A stretch of DNA of 64,000 nt from Nocardia shimofusensis NBRC 100134 (GTDB taxonomy: Bacteria; Actinomycetota; Actinomycetes; Mycobacteriales; Mycobacteriaceae). Location of the stretch: positions 186,001 through 250,000 of the forward strand of contig NZ_BDBT01000001.1 in assembly GCF_001613125.1 (NCBI RefSeq). Direction: 5' to 3'. This document shows, in pieces, positions 13,171 through 21,321 of this stretch. Under the pieces are notes generated by a model, which saw nothing but the letters and a program-made list of their open reading frames with translations, searched no databases and was not told the origin of the DNA. The position numbers and the translations under genes were made by a program. Every line of letters starts with the position of its first letter. The first letter of the stretch is position 1.

Positions 13171-13255
13171 TCTGACGATGAGCACAACTGGCCGCCCGGC
13201 GGATCTATTCCACGACGGGCAGAAATTTTTCCGGCGACAGCGGGCGGCAGGCGGT

Positions 13256-14785
13256 TCAGCGATCGGGCCGAAGCATCGGGAGGATGCCCTCCGCGCTGCG
13301 GGCGGCGGTCAGGCAGGCCGCGCGGGTGCGGTGGTCGGCCAGCGGATGCGACGAGCGGTCCCGCCACTTGCGCACCAGCTCGGCCGCGCGCGCCCGCACC
13401 AACGGGGCTGGCGCGGTGGCGGGCAGACCCAGCCGCAGGTGCGGCGCGACGCCTGCGCCGCCGAGCAGGCTGTGCAGTTCGGCCAGGTCGTCGGGCGGCA
13501 GCGGCAGTTCCCCGGCACGCAGGCGGCTCAGCAGGCGTAGTTCGGCGAAGCCGTGCACATCGGCGAGCAGGGTGCGCACCCTGGGCAGCAGTGCGTCGGC
13601 GGCGGTGCCGGGACACGCGGTGAGGACACCGGCGAGCGCGGTGAGCGCGGAGTGCGCCTTGAGTTGATCGGCGCGCTGGGCGAACTGGACATCGAGCACC
13701 GCGCGCAACTCCTCGATTCCGCTGCGATCGGCCAGTTCGGCGGCGAGCGTGGCGGAATCGCGCACGCCGAGCCGGATCAGCGTCACCGCCATGCGGATTC
13801 CGAACAGGCCGAACCGCGCCGCCAGTCCGGCCCGCACCCGCGGGTCGACCGGCAACGCGATATCGGGGCGGGCGAACCGGTCCGCCGAGAGCATGGCCGC
13901 TCCCAGTTCTTCGGCGGGCACGGCGGCCAGCGCATGGAAGGCGGTGAACTCCTGTTCGCGCAGCGTCGCCGCCGCGAAGGCCAGCAGGCCGGCCACCGGG
14001 ATCACCGCCTGGCACAGTCCGGTGCGCTCCAGCTCGCCCGCGAATCGGGCGGCCACGTCTCGGGCGGAGTGCAGCGCGTCGAGACCGCCCGCGCCGATCT
14101 CGTCGGCCCGCGAGACCACCCCGATCACGCCGAGCGGACCGGCCGCGGAGCCGCCGCCCGCGCCGACCCGCTCCAGGAAATCGAGATCGGCGGTGTCGAG
14201 GCGACGCAGCAGGTAGACGATCGCGTCGGCACCGGGGACGCGCACCTGATCGCCGTCGTCCTCCGCGCCCGGAGTCAGCAGCCGGGCGGTGCGGCGCGAA
14301 ACCTCCCGCGACAGCGACGATGTGCCGGGGGTGTCGATGAGCGTGGTACGCGCCAGCGTCGCCGCGGGCCACTGCACCTCGAGGTGGTCCACCTCGTGCG
14401 AGCCGGGCCGATTCCAGGCGGGCGCGGACAGATCGAAGGTCAGGCCGCCACTGCCGCGCCGGACCACCACATGGGCAGTCGCGCCGCCGGAGGCGACAGC
14501 GGTGACGCCGGGGGTGGAACCGTGGCGATACCAGGTGACGACGCGGGTGCACTCGGTCGCGTCGGTGGGAGCGATGTCCTGGCCGACAAGCGAATTCAGC
14601 AAGGTCGATTTCCCGGCCTTGATCGATCCCGCCAGGGCCACCCGCAACGGCTGGTCCAGCCGTCGCGCGCAGTCGGCGAGCACGGCGCGCGGGCGCGGTT
14701 GATCGGCGAAGGACTGCCTGGCCACAGCGATGAGTCGATGGGCCTCGCCGACGATTCCGGGCGCGGGTCGCGCGATGGTACTCAC
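13256..14785 (-). CDS. iniC: Dynamin-like GTPase IniC
   Basis: 509 residues. The GTPase domain has P-loop AGSIKAGKSTLLNSL, G3 DTPGTSS and a G4-like VVSRADEI; the remainder is mostly helical. M. tuberculosis IniC is of similar size (about 490 residues). IniA and IniC belong to the bacterial dynamin-like proteins; mycobacterial IniA is reported to remodel membranes, and the operon is induced by cell-wall inhibitors such as isoniazid and ethambutol. The start is GTG at 14785, overlapping the iniA stop codon (GTGA). It is the last gene of the iniBAC operon and is followed by about 230 bp before dnaK. Confidence 0.9.
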   Translation of the reverse strand: MSTIARPAPGIVGEAHRLIAVARQSFADQPRPRAVLADCARRLDQPLRVALAGSIKAGKSTLLNSLVGQDIAPTDATECTRVVTWYRHGSTPGVTAVASGGATAHVVVRRGSGGLTFDLSAPAWNRPGSHEVDHLEVQWPAATLARTTLIDTPGTSSLSREVSRRTARLLTPGAEDDGDQVRVPGADAIVYLLRRLDTADLDFLERVGAGGGSAAGPLGVIGVVSRADEIGAGGLDALHSARDVAARFAGELERTGLCQAVIPVAGLLAFAAATLREQEFTAFHALAAVPAEELGAAMLSADRFARPDIALPVDPRVRAGLAARFGLFGIRMAVTLIRLGVRDSATLAAELADRSGIEELRAVLDVQFAQRADQLKAHSALTALAGVLTACPGTAADALLPRVRTLLADVHGFAELRLLSRLRAGELPLPPDDLAELHSLLGGAGVAPHLRLGLPATAPAPLVRARAAELVRKWRDRSSHPLADHRTRAACLTAARSAEGILPMLRPDR

Positions 14786-16686
14786 CGGGCGACCGCCCCG
14801 GTGTCGCCGCGATCGGCCGCTTCCGCGCGCGTCGTCTGCTCGCGAGCGGTCTGCTCACGGGCATCCGGCTGCTCCGAACGGCCCATCAGCTCGGCGTATC
14901 TGCGCAATTCCCCCACGATGCGCAGTTGCCGTTCGAGTTCCTCGCGGCGAGCGGCGCGGCGGGACGATTCCATGGAGGCGGCGTCCCGGGCGGCGCGCAG
15001 GGAGTCGTCGATGGAGCGGAGGCTGCGGTCGGCGACGCCCGCGTAGTGGTCGCGCAGGCCGCGGTGGATGCGGTGCAGCCGGTCCTTGGATTCCTTGCCC
15101 GCCTGGAACGCCACGTCGTCGACGAAGCGGCGCACCGCGGTCTTGGCCTCGGCTCGTCGGCGCGCCAGTCGCGCCTGTTTGTCGTCGCGGAAGGCCTTGC
15201 CGCCCACCAGTACTCCGGCGCCGAGCGAGATCGGGTTGAACATGGCCAGCCCGGCGAAGGTACTGGCCAGGCCGACCATCAGCACGCCGCCGTAGGAGCC
15301 GCGCATACCGACCAGCAGCTTGCTGCCCACGCCGATGTCGGGTTCCAGCTCCCCGAGGGTCGCGGCCGCGACCGCGCCGCTCCCACCACCGACACCGATA
15401 CGCACGTCCGGCAATTCGACCGTGCCGCCGTGGGAGAAGTGCTCGGCGACGCGGTCGGCCAACGCGGCCGCGCGTTTGTGGGTCCACAGCAGGTTCTCGC
15501 CGAGCGCGGTGTCCACGGCGTCGGTGAGCCATTCGGCGATCAGCGTCCAGTGCCTGCCGGGGTCGTGGTCGTCGATCCACTCCTCGCCGGTTCTGGCGAT
15601 GCCGCGCAGGCGATCCCGCAGGTCGTGGTCGACGTCGCCCGCGAGATCGGTGATGCCGTCGGCGAGGGTCTGCTGCCAGGCGGCGGTGCGGCGGTGCAGA
15701 TCCTCTGCGGCGGTCTTGGCCGAGCGCAGTTCCGCGATCGCGGCCGCGCTCTGCTCGGGGTCGCGCAGCGCGAGCAGCTCGGTGCCCAGTGCGAGGGCGA
15801 GATGTTCTGCCGCGGAATGGATATCGCGGGCCAGCGCGACACGGGTCGCGGTCTGGTCTCGCGCGACCACCTGCTCGCGCAGGAACCGGTACAGCTCGCC
15901 GTAGCCGGACTCCAGCCCCAGTTGCCTGTCCTGGGTGCGCATCGCGTGCGCACGCAGCAACGCCGAGACCGGCACGATCGGCACCCCGAGGCCTGCGCGT
16001 TCGAGATGAGCCGCGTCGGCGTCGCGCACCTGACGCCAGTGCGGATACAGGTCGGTCTTGGTGAGCACCAACGCCACCGCCGGGCACAACTCGCGGACCT
16101 GGCGCAGGAAGCCGAGTTCGGGTTCGGTCAGCTCGGTGGACGCGTCGGAGAGCACCAGCACCGCGTCGGCCGACGGCACCATCGCGAGCACGGTCGCCGC
16201 GCCCGCACCCGCCCGGCCGCCCACGCCGGGCGTATCGACCAGGACGATGCCGTCGTCGAGCAGCGGATTGGGAAGCCGCATCTCCAGACGCGCGACCTGC
16301 CTGCCGCCGGCGAGCGGGGTGCGCTCGCCGAGTTCGGCGAGGTGATCCAGCGGCACTTCCACCCGGTGTTCCCTGCCGTCGTCCGGATCGAGGCAGACGA
16401 GCTCGGCGCACGACCTCGGCCCCGAGGCCAGCACGGCCGGGACCGTCGTCGTGGCATCGTCGCCGACCGGGCAGACCTCGGCATTCAGCAGGGCATTGAC
16501 GAACCGGCTCTTGCCCTGACCGAGCAGCCCCGCGACCACGATCCGTCGCCGTGGGTCACGCACCCGCTCGCTCGCCGCCGCCAGCCGCGCCACCAGATCG
16601 GTGCGCCCGGCGGCCCGCGCCACCGCGACGGTTTCGGCGAGTACCGGCAGCAGCGGTACGGCAGGGGGCTGGGCGGTACTCACCAT
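14782..16686 (-). CDS. iniA: Dynamin-like GTPase IniA
   Basis: 634 residues, close to the 640 of M. tuberculosis IniA. P-loop AGLLGQGKSRFVNALL, G3 DTPGVGG and G4 LTKTD are all present. A hydrophobic stretch near residue 490-530 (VLMVGLASTFAGLAMFNPIS) is in the place of the membrane-inserting tip of bacterial dynamins. A C-terminal coiled coil (RRAARREELERQLRIVGELR) follows. ATG at 16686 was taken; GTG at 16683 is equally possible and would give the same VSTxxxP start seen in IniC. It lies 43 bp after iniB. It probably assembles at the inner face of the membrane during envelope stress. Confidence 0.9.
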   Translation of the reverse strand: MVSTAQPPAVPLLPVLAETVAVARAAGRTDLVARLAAASERVRDPRRRIVVAGLLGQGKSRFVNALLNAEVCPVGDDATTTVPAVLASGPRSCAELVCLDPDDGREHRVEVPLDHLAELGERTPLAGGRQVARLEMRLPNPLLDDGIVLVDTPGVGGRAGAGAATVLAMVPSADAVLVLSDASTELTEPELGFLRQVRELCPAVALVLTKTDLYPHWRQVRDADAAHLERAGLGVPIVPVSALLRAHAMRTQDRQLGLESGYGELYRFLREQVVARDQTATRVALARDIHSAAEHLALALGTELLALRDPEQSAAAIAELRSAKTAAEDLHRRTAAWQQTLADGITDLAGDVDHDLRDRLRGIARTGEEWIDDHDPGRHWTLIAEWLTDAVDTALGENLLWTHKRAAALADRVAEHFSHGGTVELPDVRIGVGGGSGAVAAATLGELEPDIGVGSKLLVGMRGSYGGVLMVGLASTFAGLAMFNPISLGAGVLVGGKAFRDDKQARLARRRAEAKTAVRRFVDDVAFQAGKESKDRLHRIHRGLRDHYAGVADRSLRSIDDSLRAARDAASMESSRRAARREELERQLRIVGELRRYAELMGRSEQPDAREQTAREQTTRAEAADRGDTGAVAR

Positions 16687-16729
16687 AGCTCGTGCAGACC
16701 TTCCGGAAGTTGCGCTGAATCCTGTTGCC

Positions 16730-19213
16730 TCAGTAGGTGAAACCGTCGCCGGTCAGGTCGGCCGCGCCGCCCGCCTGCACACCGGACTCGGCCGCGCCGA
16801 ACAGTCCGGCCTCGCCCGCTCCGGTGATCGAGCCGCCCAGCCCCGAGCCGAACGCGCTCGACACATCGACCGCCGACCAGGTGCCCGCCGCCCCGGACAC
16901 GGCGGAATCGAACGTCGCGCCCGCCGAACCGGCCGACGAACCATCGAAACCGGCGGTGGCGTCGACCGTGCTCGAGACCGACCCGCCCAGCGCGCCGGAG
17001 GATTCCACCGTGCCCGTCGCTCCGCCGGCCCACGCACCGGTCGTTTCGGCGCCACCGGACAGCGCGCCCGAGAGACCGGTCTCGACAACAGCCGTCGCAT
17101 CGCCGCCGAACATGGCGCCCGCGTCGGCCACGCCCAGTGCGGTGTCGAGTCCGCCCCCCGCTCCCAGACCCGTCTCCCACCCGGCACCGATGCCTGTCTC
17201 CAACCCGGCACCCAGACCCGTCTCCCACCCGGCACCCAGACCCGCCGCGGCGTCGACTGCGCCGCCCAGATCACCGGAAAGATCTCCCGTGCCCGCAGCA
17301 GCACCTGTCAGCCCTGCGGCCACATCCGCGGCACCGTTCACAGCGCCGGACGCACCGGCCAGAGCGTCGAGGGCACCCCCGATCTCGGCGGCACCTCCCA
17401 GACCGGTCTCCACCCCGGCGTCCACCACACCACCGGAGCCGAAAGCCCCACCCCACGCGGCACCGATCCCGCCGCCGGTCAGCCCGACGTCGAGACCCGA
17501 AACGAGATCACCACCGACAACGCCGTCCAGCCCGCCGCCGAGGCCCACACCGCCATCCATCGAACCGGTCGCCTCGCCACCGGCCGCCAGGACGGCACCT
17601 ACTCCCGCCGCCGGATTCGTCTCCAAGCCGCCGACCGCCTGCGTACCCCCATCCACCTCGCCACCCGCACCGATACCGGTCTCGACAGCCCCGCCGACCG
17701 CGCCTGCCAACCCGGTGGTCGCGCCGATCGCACCTTCGAGCCCACTGGTGACATCGGCGACGCCGTCCACCGCGCCACCGAGGCCGAGTTCGGCGCCGAG
17801 TCCGCCGACGAGACCGGCACCGGCGTCCACGACCCCGTCGACCCCGGCGCCGAGATCGACACCGGCACCTACCCCCGCATCCACCACCCCATCAACCGCA
17901 CCGAAATCGACACCGGCTCCCACACCCGCATCCGCGACCCCATCGACAGCCGCACCGAAGTCGACACCGGCCCCCACACCCGCATCCACCACCCCGTCGA
18001 CCGCGGCGCCGAGACCGCCGCTCGATTCGGCACCCGCGTTCGCGCCCGCACCGACAACTCCTTCGACAGCCGCGCCGAGCCCTGCCCCCAGACCCGCGGC
18101 TGCGCCGATGCCGCCTTCGATGCCCGCGCCGATATCGGCGAGCGCGCCCGCGCTCGAATCGAGTCCTGCCCCGATGTCCGCACCGGCGTCCAACGCGCCC
18201 CCGAGACCCGCCGTCACCTCGACCGCGCTGTCCAGCACCGCACCCACGGTGCCCGCGAGGCCGCCGTCGGCACCGAGCGCACCGTCGACGTCCGCAGTCA
18301 GCCCACCGACCGCACCCGCCACACCGTTCACACCAGTCCCCACGGTGCCCGCGAGATCGGCACCCGCACCCACCGCACCGCCCAGGCCCGCGGTCAGATC
18401 ACCGACCGCGCCCACCGCGCCGTTCACACCGGCACCCACACCGGCCACGAGGTCCCCACCGAGTCCCGGAGAGCCACCGAGGCCGGCCGTCAGATCACCT
18501 ACCGCGCCGACAGCACCGTTCAGCCCCGCACCCACACTCCCGACCAGATCGGCGCCCGCCCCCACCGCGCCGCCGAGACCGGCGGTCAGATCACCCACCG
18601 CGCCGACAGCACCGTTCAGCCCCGCACCCACACCCGCGACCAGATCGGCGCCCGCACCCACCGCACCGCCGAGACCCGCAGTCAGATCACCCACCGCACC
18701 GTTCAGACCGGCCCCGACACCGGCCGCGAGGTCGGCGCCCGCCTGGATGCCGGTGCCGATCGCCGCGCCTAGGCCGAGGTCGAGGCCGGTACCGAGGTCG
18801 AGGTCTCCGTCCAGGTCCAGACCCGCACCGATGTCGACGCCCGCTCCGGCGTCCGCGCCGAGGTTCAGGCCCAGGTCGGCGGCGACACCGGTGGCGGCGT
18901 CGATGCCCAGGTCCGCGGCCGCGCCTGCGACCGCCGCGGCGGTGGCCGCGGCAGTGGTGCCGACGGCGGCAGTGACCGCGCCGCCTGCGGCAGTGACCGC
19001 GCCGCCTGCGGCGACGATGGCCGAGAGCTGGGAGCCTCCGCTCACCAGTGCCGATTCGGCGACCATGGGGGCCACGGCGGCGATGTCCTCGGCGGTGACC
19101 TCACACAGCCCCGCGGCGGTGAGGGCGGCCTGGGGATCGGCGCAGTAGCCGGTGGCCGCCTCGCGGTCGCGCAGCAGGCCGAGGATGAACTCGAGAATCG
19201 CGTTGGGGGTCAT
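16730..19213 (-). CDS. iniB: IniB-like glycine/alanine-rich repeat protein
   Basis: 827 residues, far longer than the roughly 480 of M. tuberculosis IniB. The first 60 residues (ILEFILGLLRDREAATGYCA, DPQAALTAAGLCEVTAEDI) form the conserved IniB N-terminal domain. The rest is extremely rich in Gly, Ala, Val and Asp and is made of tandem repeats: about five 32-residue units (VGDLTAGLGGAVGAGADL...) followed by about four 16-residue units (VDAGVGAGVDFGAAVDG). No signal peptide is evident. It is the first gene of iniBAC and diverges from an Hsp70-like gene. Its function is not established even in mycobacteria. Confidence 0.85.
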   Translation of the reverse strand: MTPNAILEFILGLLRDREAATGYCADPQAALTAAGLCEVTAEDIAAVAPMVAESALVSGGSQLSAIVAAGGAVTAAGGAVTAAVGTTAAATAAAVAGAAADLGIDAATGVAADLGLNLGADAGAGVDIGAGLDLDGDLDLGTGLDLGLGAAIGTGIQAGADLAAGVGAGLNGAVGDLTAGLGGAVGAGADLVAGVGAGLNGAVGAVGDLTAGLGGAVGAGADLVGSVGAGLNGAVGAVGDLTAGLGGSPGLGGDLVAGVGAGVNGAVGAVGDLTAGLGGAVGAGADLAGTVGTGVNGVAGAVGGLTADVDGALGADGGLAGTVGAVLDSAVEVTAGLGGALDAGADIGAGLDSSAGALADIGAGIEGGIGAAAGLGAGLGAAVEGVVGAGANAGAESSGGLGAAVDGVVDAGVGAGVDFGAAVDGVADAGVGAGVDFGAVDGVVDAGVGAGVDLGAGVDGVVDAGAGLVGGLGAELGLGGAVDGVADVTSGLEGAIGATTGLAGAVGGAVETGIGAGGEVDGGTQAVGGLETNPAAGVGAVLAAGGEATGSMDGGVGLGGGLDGVVGGDLVSGLDVGLTGGGIGAAWGGAFGSGGVVDAGVETGLGGAAEIGGALDALAGASGAVNGAADVAAGLTGAAAGTGDLSGDLGGAVDAAAGLGAGWETGLGAGLETGIGAGWETGLGAGGGLDTALGVADAGAMFGGDATAVVETGLSGALSGGAETTGAWAGGATGTVESSGALGGSVSSTVDATAGFDGSSAGSAGATFDSAVSGAAGTWSAVDVSSAFGSGLGGSITGAGEAGLFGAAESGVQAGGAADLTGDGFTY
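18240..18710 (-). repeat. Tandem 96-bp coding repeats within iniB
   Basis: About five in-frame units of 32 codons, each beginning near VGDLTAGLGG, differ by a few substitutions and 3-codon indels. Boundaries are approximate and were read from the protein. Such repeats are prone to copy-number change and to assembly collapse. Confidence 0.7.
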
Positions 19214-19542
19214 TCGGATCGTCTCCTGGGAATGGGCGGGCCGAAGCGTTCCGCACTCGTTGGAATACCTGTCACGCTAGGTAGCCGAAGCGTTACGGCG
19301 TAACGGGGACGACCCCCAACATCCGGCGTTCGAACGCGTTAGGGGGTTGTGACGCATTAGGGGAATTTCCCCCAAATTCCCCAGGGGAAGTAACGGCGGG
19401 GCATCAGCAACCGAAAGAAGGGCAGGTTCGGTCGGCCTGCCGGGCCGCACCGCAGCAAGGCAACGGCTCCACCCCCGCGCTCCACGCGACATCGGTCACC
19501 CCGCGATCCCCAGCGGATCACTCAGTCTCCGAAGAGGTTCAC
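19214..19542. promoter_or_regulatory. Divergent ini control region
   Basis: This 329-bp gap separates iniB (minus) from the Hsp70-like/IniR operon (plus). It contains a palindrome CGTTACG-G-CGTAACG at 19291-19305, two 12-bp direct repeats ACGC(G/A)TTAGGGG offset by 18 bp (19334-19345 and 19352-19363), and a palindrome GGGGAA-T-TTCCCC at 19360-19372. These are the best candidates for the IniR binding site and any repressor site. No -10 box could be assigned with confidence. Confidence 0.6.
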
Positions 19543-21321
19543 ATGACAGAGCTTCAGGCGCTCGGCATCACCATCGGGTCGGCCGGGTCGGTCGCGGTCG
19601 CCACCACCGGCCGGGCCCCGGGCACGGAGGCCGATCCGGCGAGCGGCGGCCTGGTGCTGACCCATCGCAGCGCGCTACGCCTGAACCGCACGGGCGGAGC
19701 CGCTTTCGCCGACGCGGACGAGCCGCATGCCGACGACGTTGTGCTGGAAGGCTTTCTGTCCCGAGTCGGCGACCCGGTGGACATCCTGGCCGACGACGGT
19801 TCCGGGCACGGCGCCCATGATCTGGTGGCCACCGCTGTCACGTGCTTGATCGAGGAGGCCGTCGCCGCCACCGGAGATCGTCCGGTGGCGGCGGTTCTCT
19901 GTCATCCCGCGTGGTGGTCCGCGCACACCGTCGAACTGCAGCGCGCGGTGTTCACCGACGCCGTCGCGGAGGTGACGCTGATGCCCGAACCGCTGGCGGC
20001 GGCCCGCTGGCTGGATACCGCGCACGGACCGCTCGCCGACGCGGCGATCGTCGTCGTCGATCTCGGCGCGACCGGAACGAGCGCGACGGTCGTGCGCACC
20101 GGCTCGCACTCCGCCGTACTGGCGACCGCCCGCACCGAGGATGCCGCGGGCAACGAATTCGACCTCCTGACCATGCGCTACGTATTGGCAAACGCACTCG
20201 GCGACAGAGATATCGATCCGTTCGATCCGGCCACCGAGCGCAGGCTCGCGGTATTGCGGGAAAATTGCCGTGCGGCAAAGGAAATTCTGTCCGGAAATAC
20301 CGCGACGACGGTATGCGTCCCGCTGGACGACCCGGGTACTCGCATCCGATTGGTGCGCGACGAACTGGAGGAGCTGCTGCGCGGGCGCCTGCTGACCTGC
20401 CTCGACCTCGTCCGCGATGTGGTGCACCGGGCCGGCATCGGCCTCGGCGATCTCGATCGGGTGCTGCTCACCGGCGGCGGGGCCTCGATTCCCCTGGTCA
20501 CCGAACTGTTTTCGGGCGAGTTCGGTCTTCCCGTGATCGCCGCCCCGCAGCCGGCGCACACCGCGGCCAGGGGGGCGGCCGTCGTCGCCGCCGACCTCCT
20601 CTCCCATACCGTGCCCGACACTCTCGCGGAGGCCGAAACCACGGAACTCGCTGTCGCCGCGGCAGGCGTCGGGGCGCCCGCGCTTCCCCGCGCCACCCGG
20701 CCCCCCAGGCTCGGCAGCGGACAGCGCGCCGGAGTCCTCGCCGCCGCGGTCGCCGCCCTCGCCTTGCTCGCCACGGGCACCATCGCGGTCGGCCCGGGAC
20801 TGCCCAGCGACGCCGCCACCCCCGCCTCGACCGAACAGACCACCGTGCCGCCCACTCCCGGCGCGTCCGCCCCCGCGCCACCCGCGGCCGCGAACGAACA
20901 GGACACCTCCGGTCCCGAGGGCGCAGACACACCGGCCGCCGACCGCCCGGAAGCGCCTGCGCGCTCCGATTCCCCTGCCGTGCAACCGGGTTCACCATCC
21001 GTCACCGCTCCACCCGGCGCGGGACAGCCCGTCCCTGACCTCCCCGCGGGTGCGCAAGCTCCCGCTGCCCCGGCCGTCTCGCCACCCCAGCCGGGCGCCC
21101 AACCCGCCCCGGCGCCCGCTCCCGCCCCCTCCCCGGGCGGCGGCTACACCCCACCGCCCGCCCCGTCCACCGACGGCCTCGGCGATACCGTCGGCGACAC
21201 CCTCGGTGGAGTAGTCGGCGGCGTGGGCGAGGGCGTCGGCAAGGTCGGCGAAGGAGTCGGCACGCTGGGCGAGGGCATCGGCGAAGGAGTCGGCGGCGTG
21301 CTCGGGGGCCTCGGTGGCTGA
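19543..21321 (+). CDS. Membrane-anchored Hsp70-like actin-fold protein
   Basis: 592 residues. The first 350 resemble an Hsp70 ATPase domain: IGSAGSVAVAT in place of the phosphate-1 loop, VVDLGATGTSATVV as phosphate-2 and RVLLTGGGASIPLV as the adenosine motif. There is no peptide-binding domain. A hydrophobic segment (VLAAAVAALALLATGTIAV, about 400-420) should cross the membrane, leaving a Pro/Ala-rich segment and a glycine repeat tail (VGEGVGKVGEGVGTLGEGIG) outside. This one-pass, inside-ATPase/outside-Pro-rich layout suggests an envelope sensor. The gene overlaps the IniR-like gene by 8 bp and diverges from iniB. Its role in ini control is inference from position. Confidence 0.8.
   Translation: MTELQALGITIGSAGSVAVATTGRAPGTEADPASGGLVLTHRSALRLNRTGGAAFADADEPHADDVVLEGFLSRVGDPVDILADDGSGHGAHDLVATAVTCLIEEAVAATGDRPVAAVLCHPAWWSAHTVELQRAVFTDAVAEVTLMPEPLAAARWLDTAHGPLADAAIVVVDLGATGTSATVVRTGSHSAVLATARTEDAAGNEFDLLTMRYVLANALGDRDIDPFDPATERRLAVLRENCRAAKEILSGNTATTVCVPLDDPGTRIRLVRDELEELLRGRLLTCLDLVRDVVHRAGIGLGDLDRVLLTGGGASIPLVTELFSGEFGLPVIAAPQPAHTAARGAAVVAADLLSHTVPDTLAEAETTELAVAAAGVGAPALPRATRPPRLGSGQRAGVLAAAVAALALLATGTIAVGPGLPSDAATPASTEQTTVPPTPGASAPAPPAAANEQDTSGPEGADTPAADRPEAPARSDSPAVQPGSPSVTAPPGAGQPVPDLPAGAQAPAAPAVSPPQPGAQPAPAPAPAPSPGGGYTPPPAPSTDGLGDTVGDTLGGVVGGVGEGVGKVGEGVGTLGEGIGEGVGGVLGGLGG

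Noticed and set aside
13029..13255. CIRCE (HrcA) operator upstream of dnaK
   Set aside because: No TTAGCACTC-N9-GAGTGCTAA type sequence is present; the boxes found are HAIR elements.
18240..18710. CRISPR array
   Set aside because: The repeats are contiguous in-frame codons of iniB without unique spacers.
16601..19148. Long plus-strand frames opposite iniB
   Set aside because: They mirror the glycine/alanine repeats of iniB as Pro/Ala- or Arg/Thr-rich sequence without start signals.
16730..19213. PE_PGRS-like protein instead of IniB
   Set aside because: The N-terminal domain, the operon with two dynamin-like genes and the IniR-like neighbour fit IniB; there is no PE domain.
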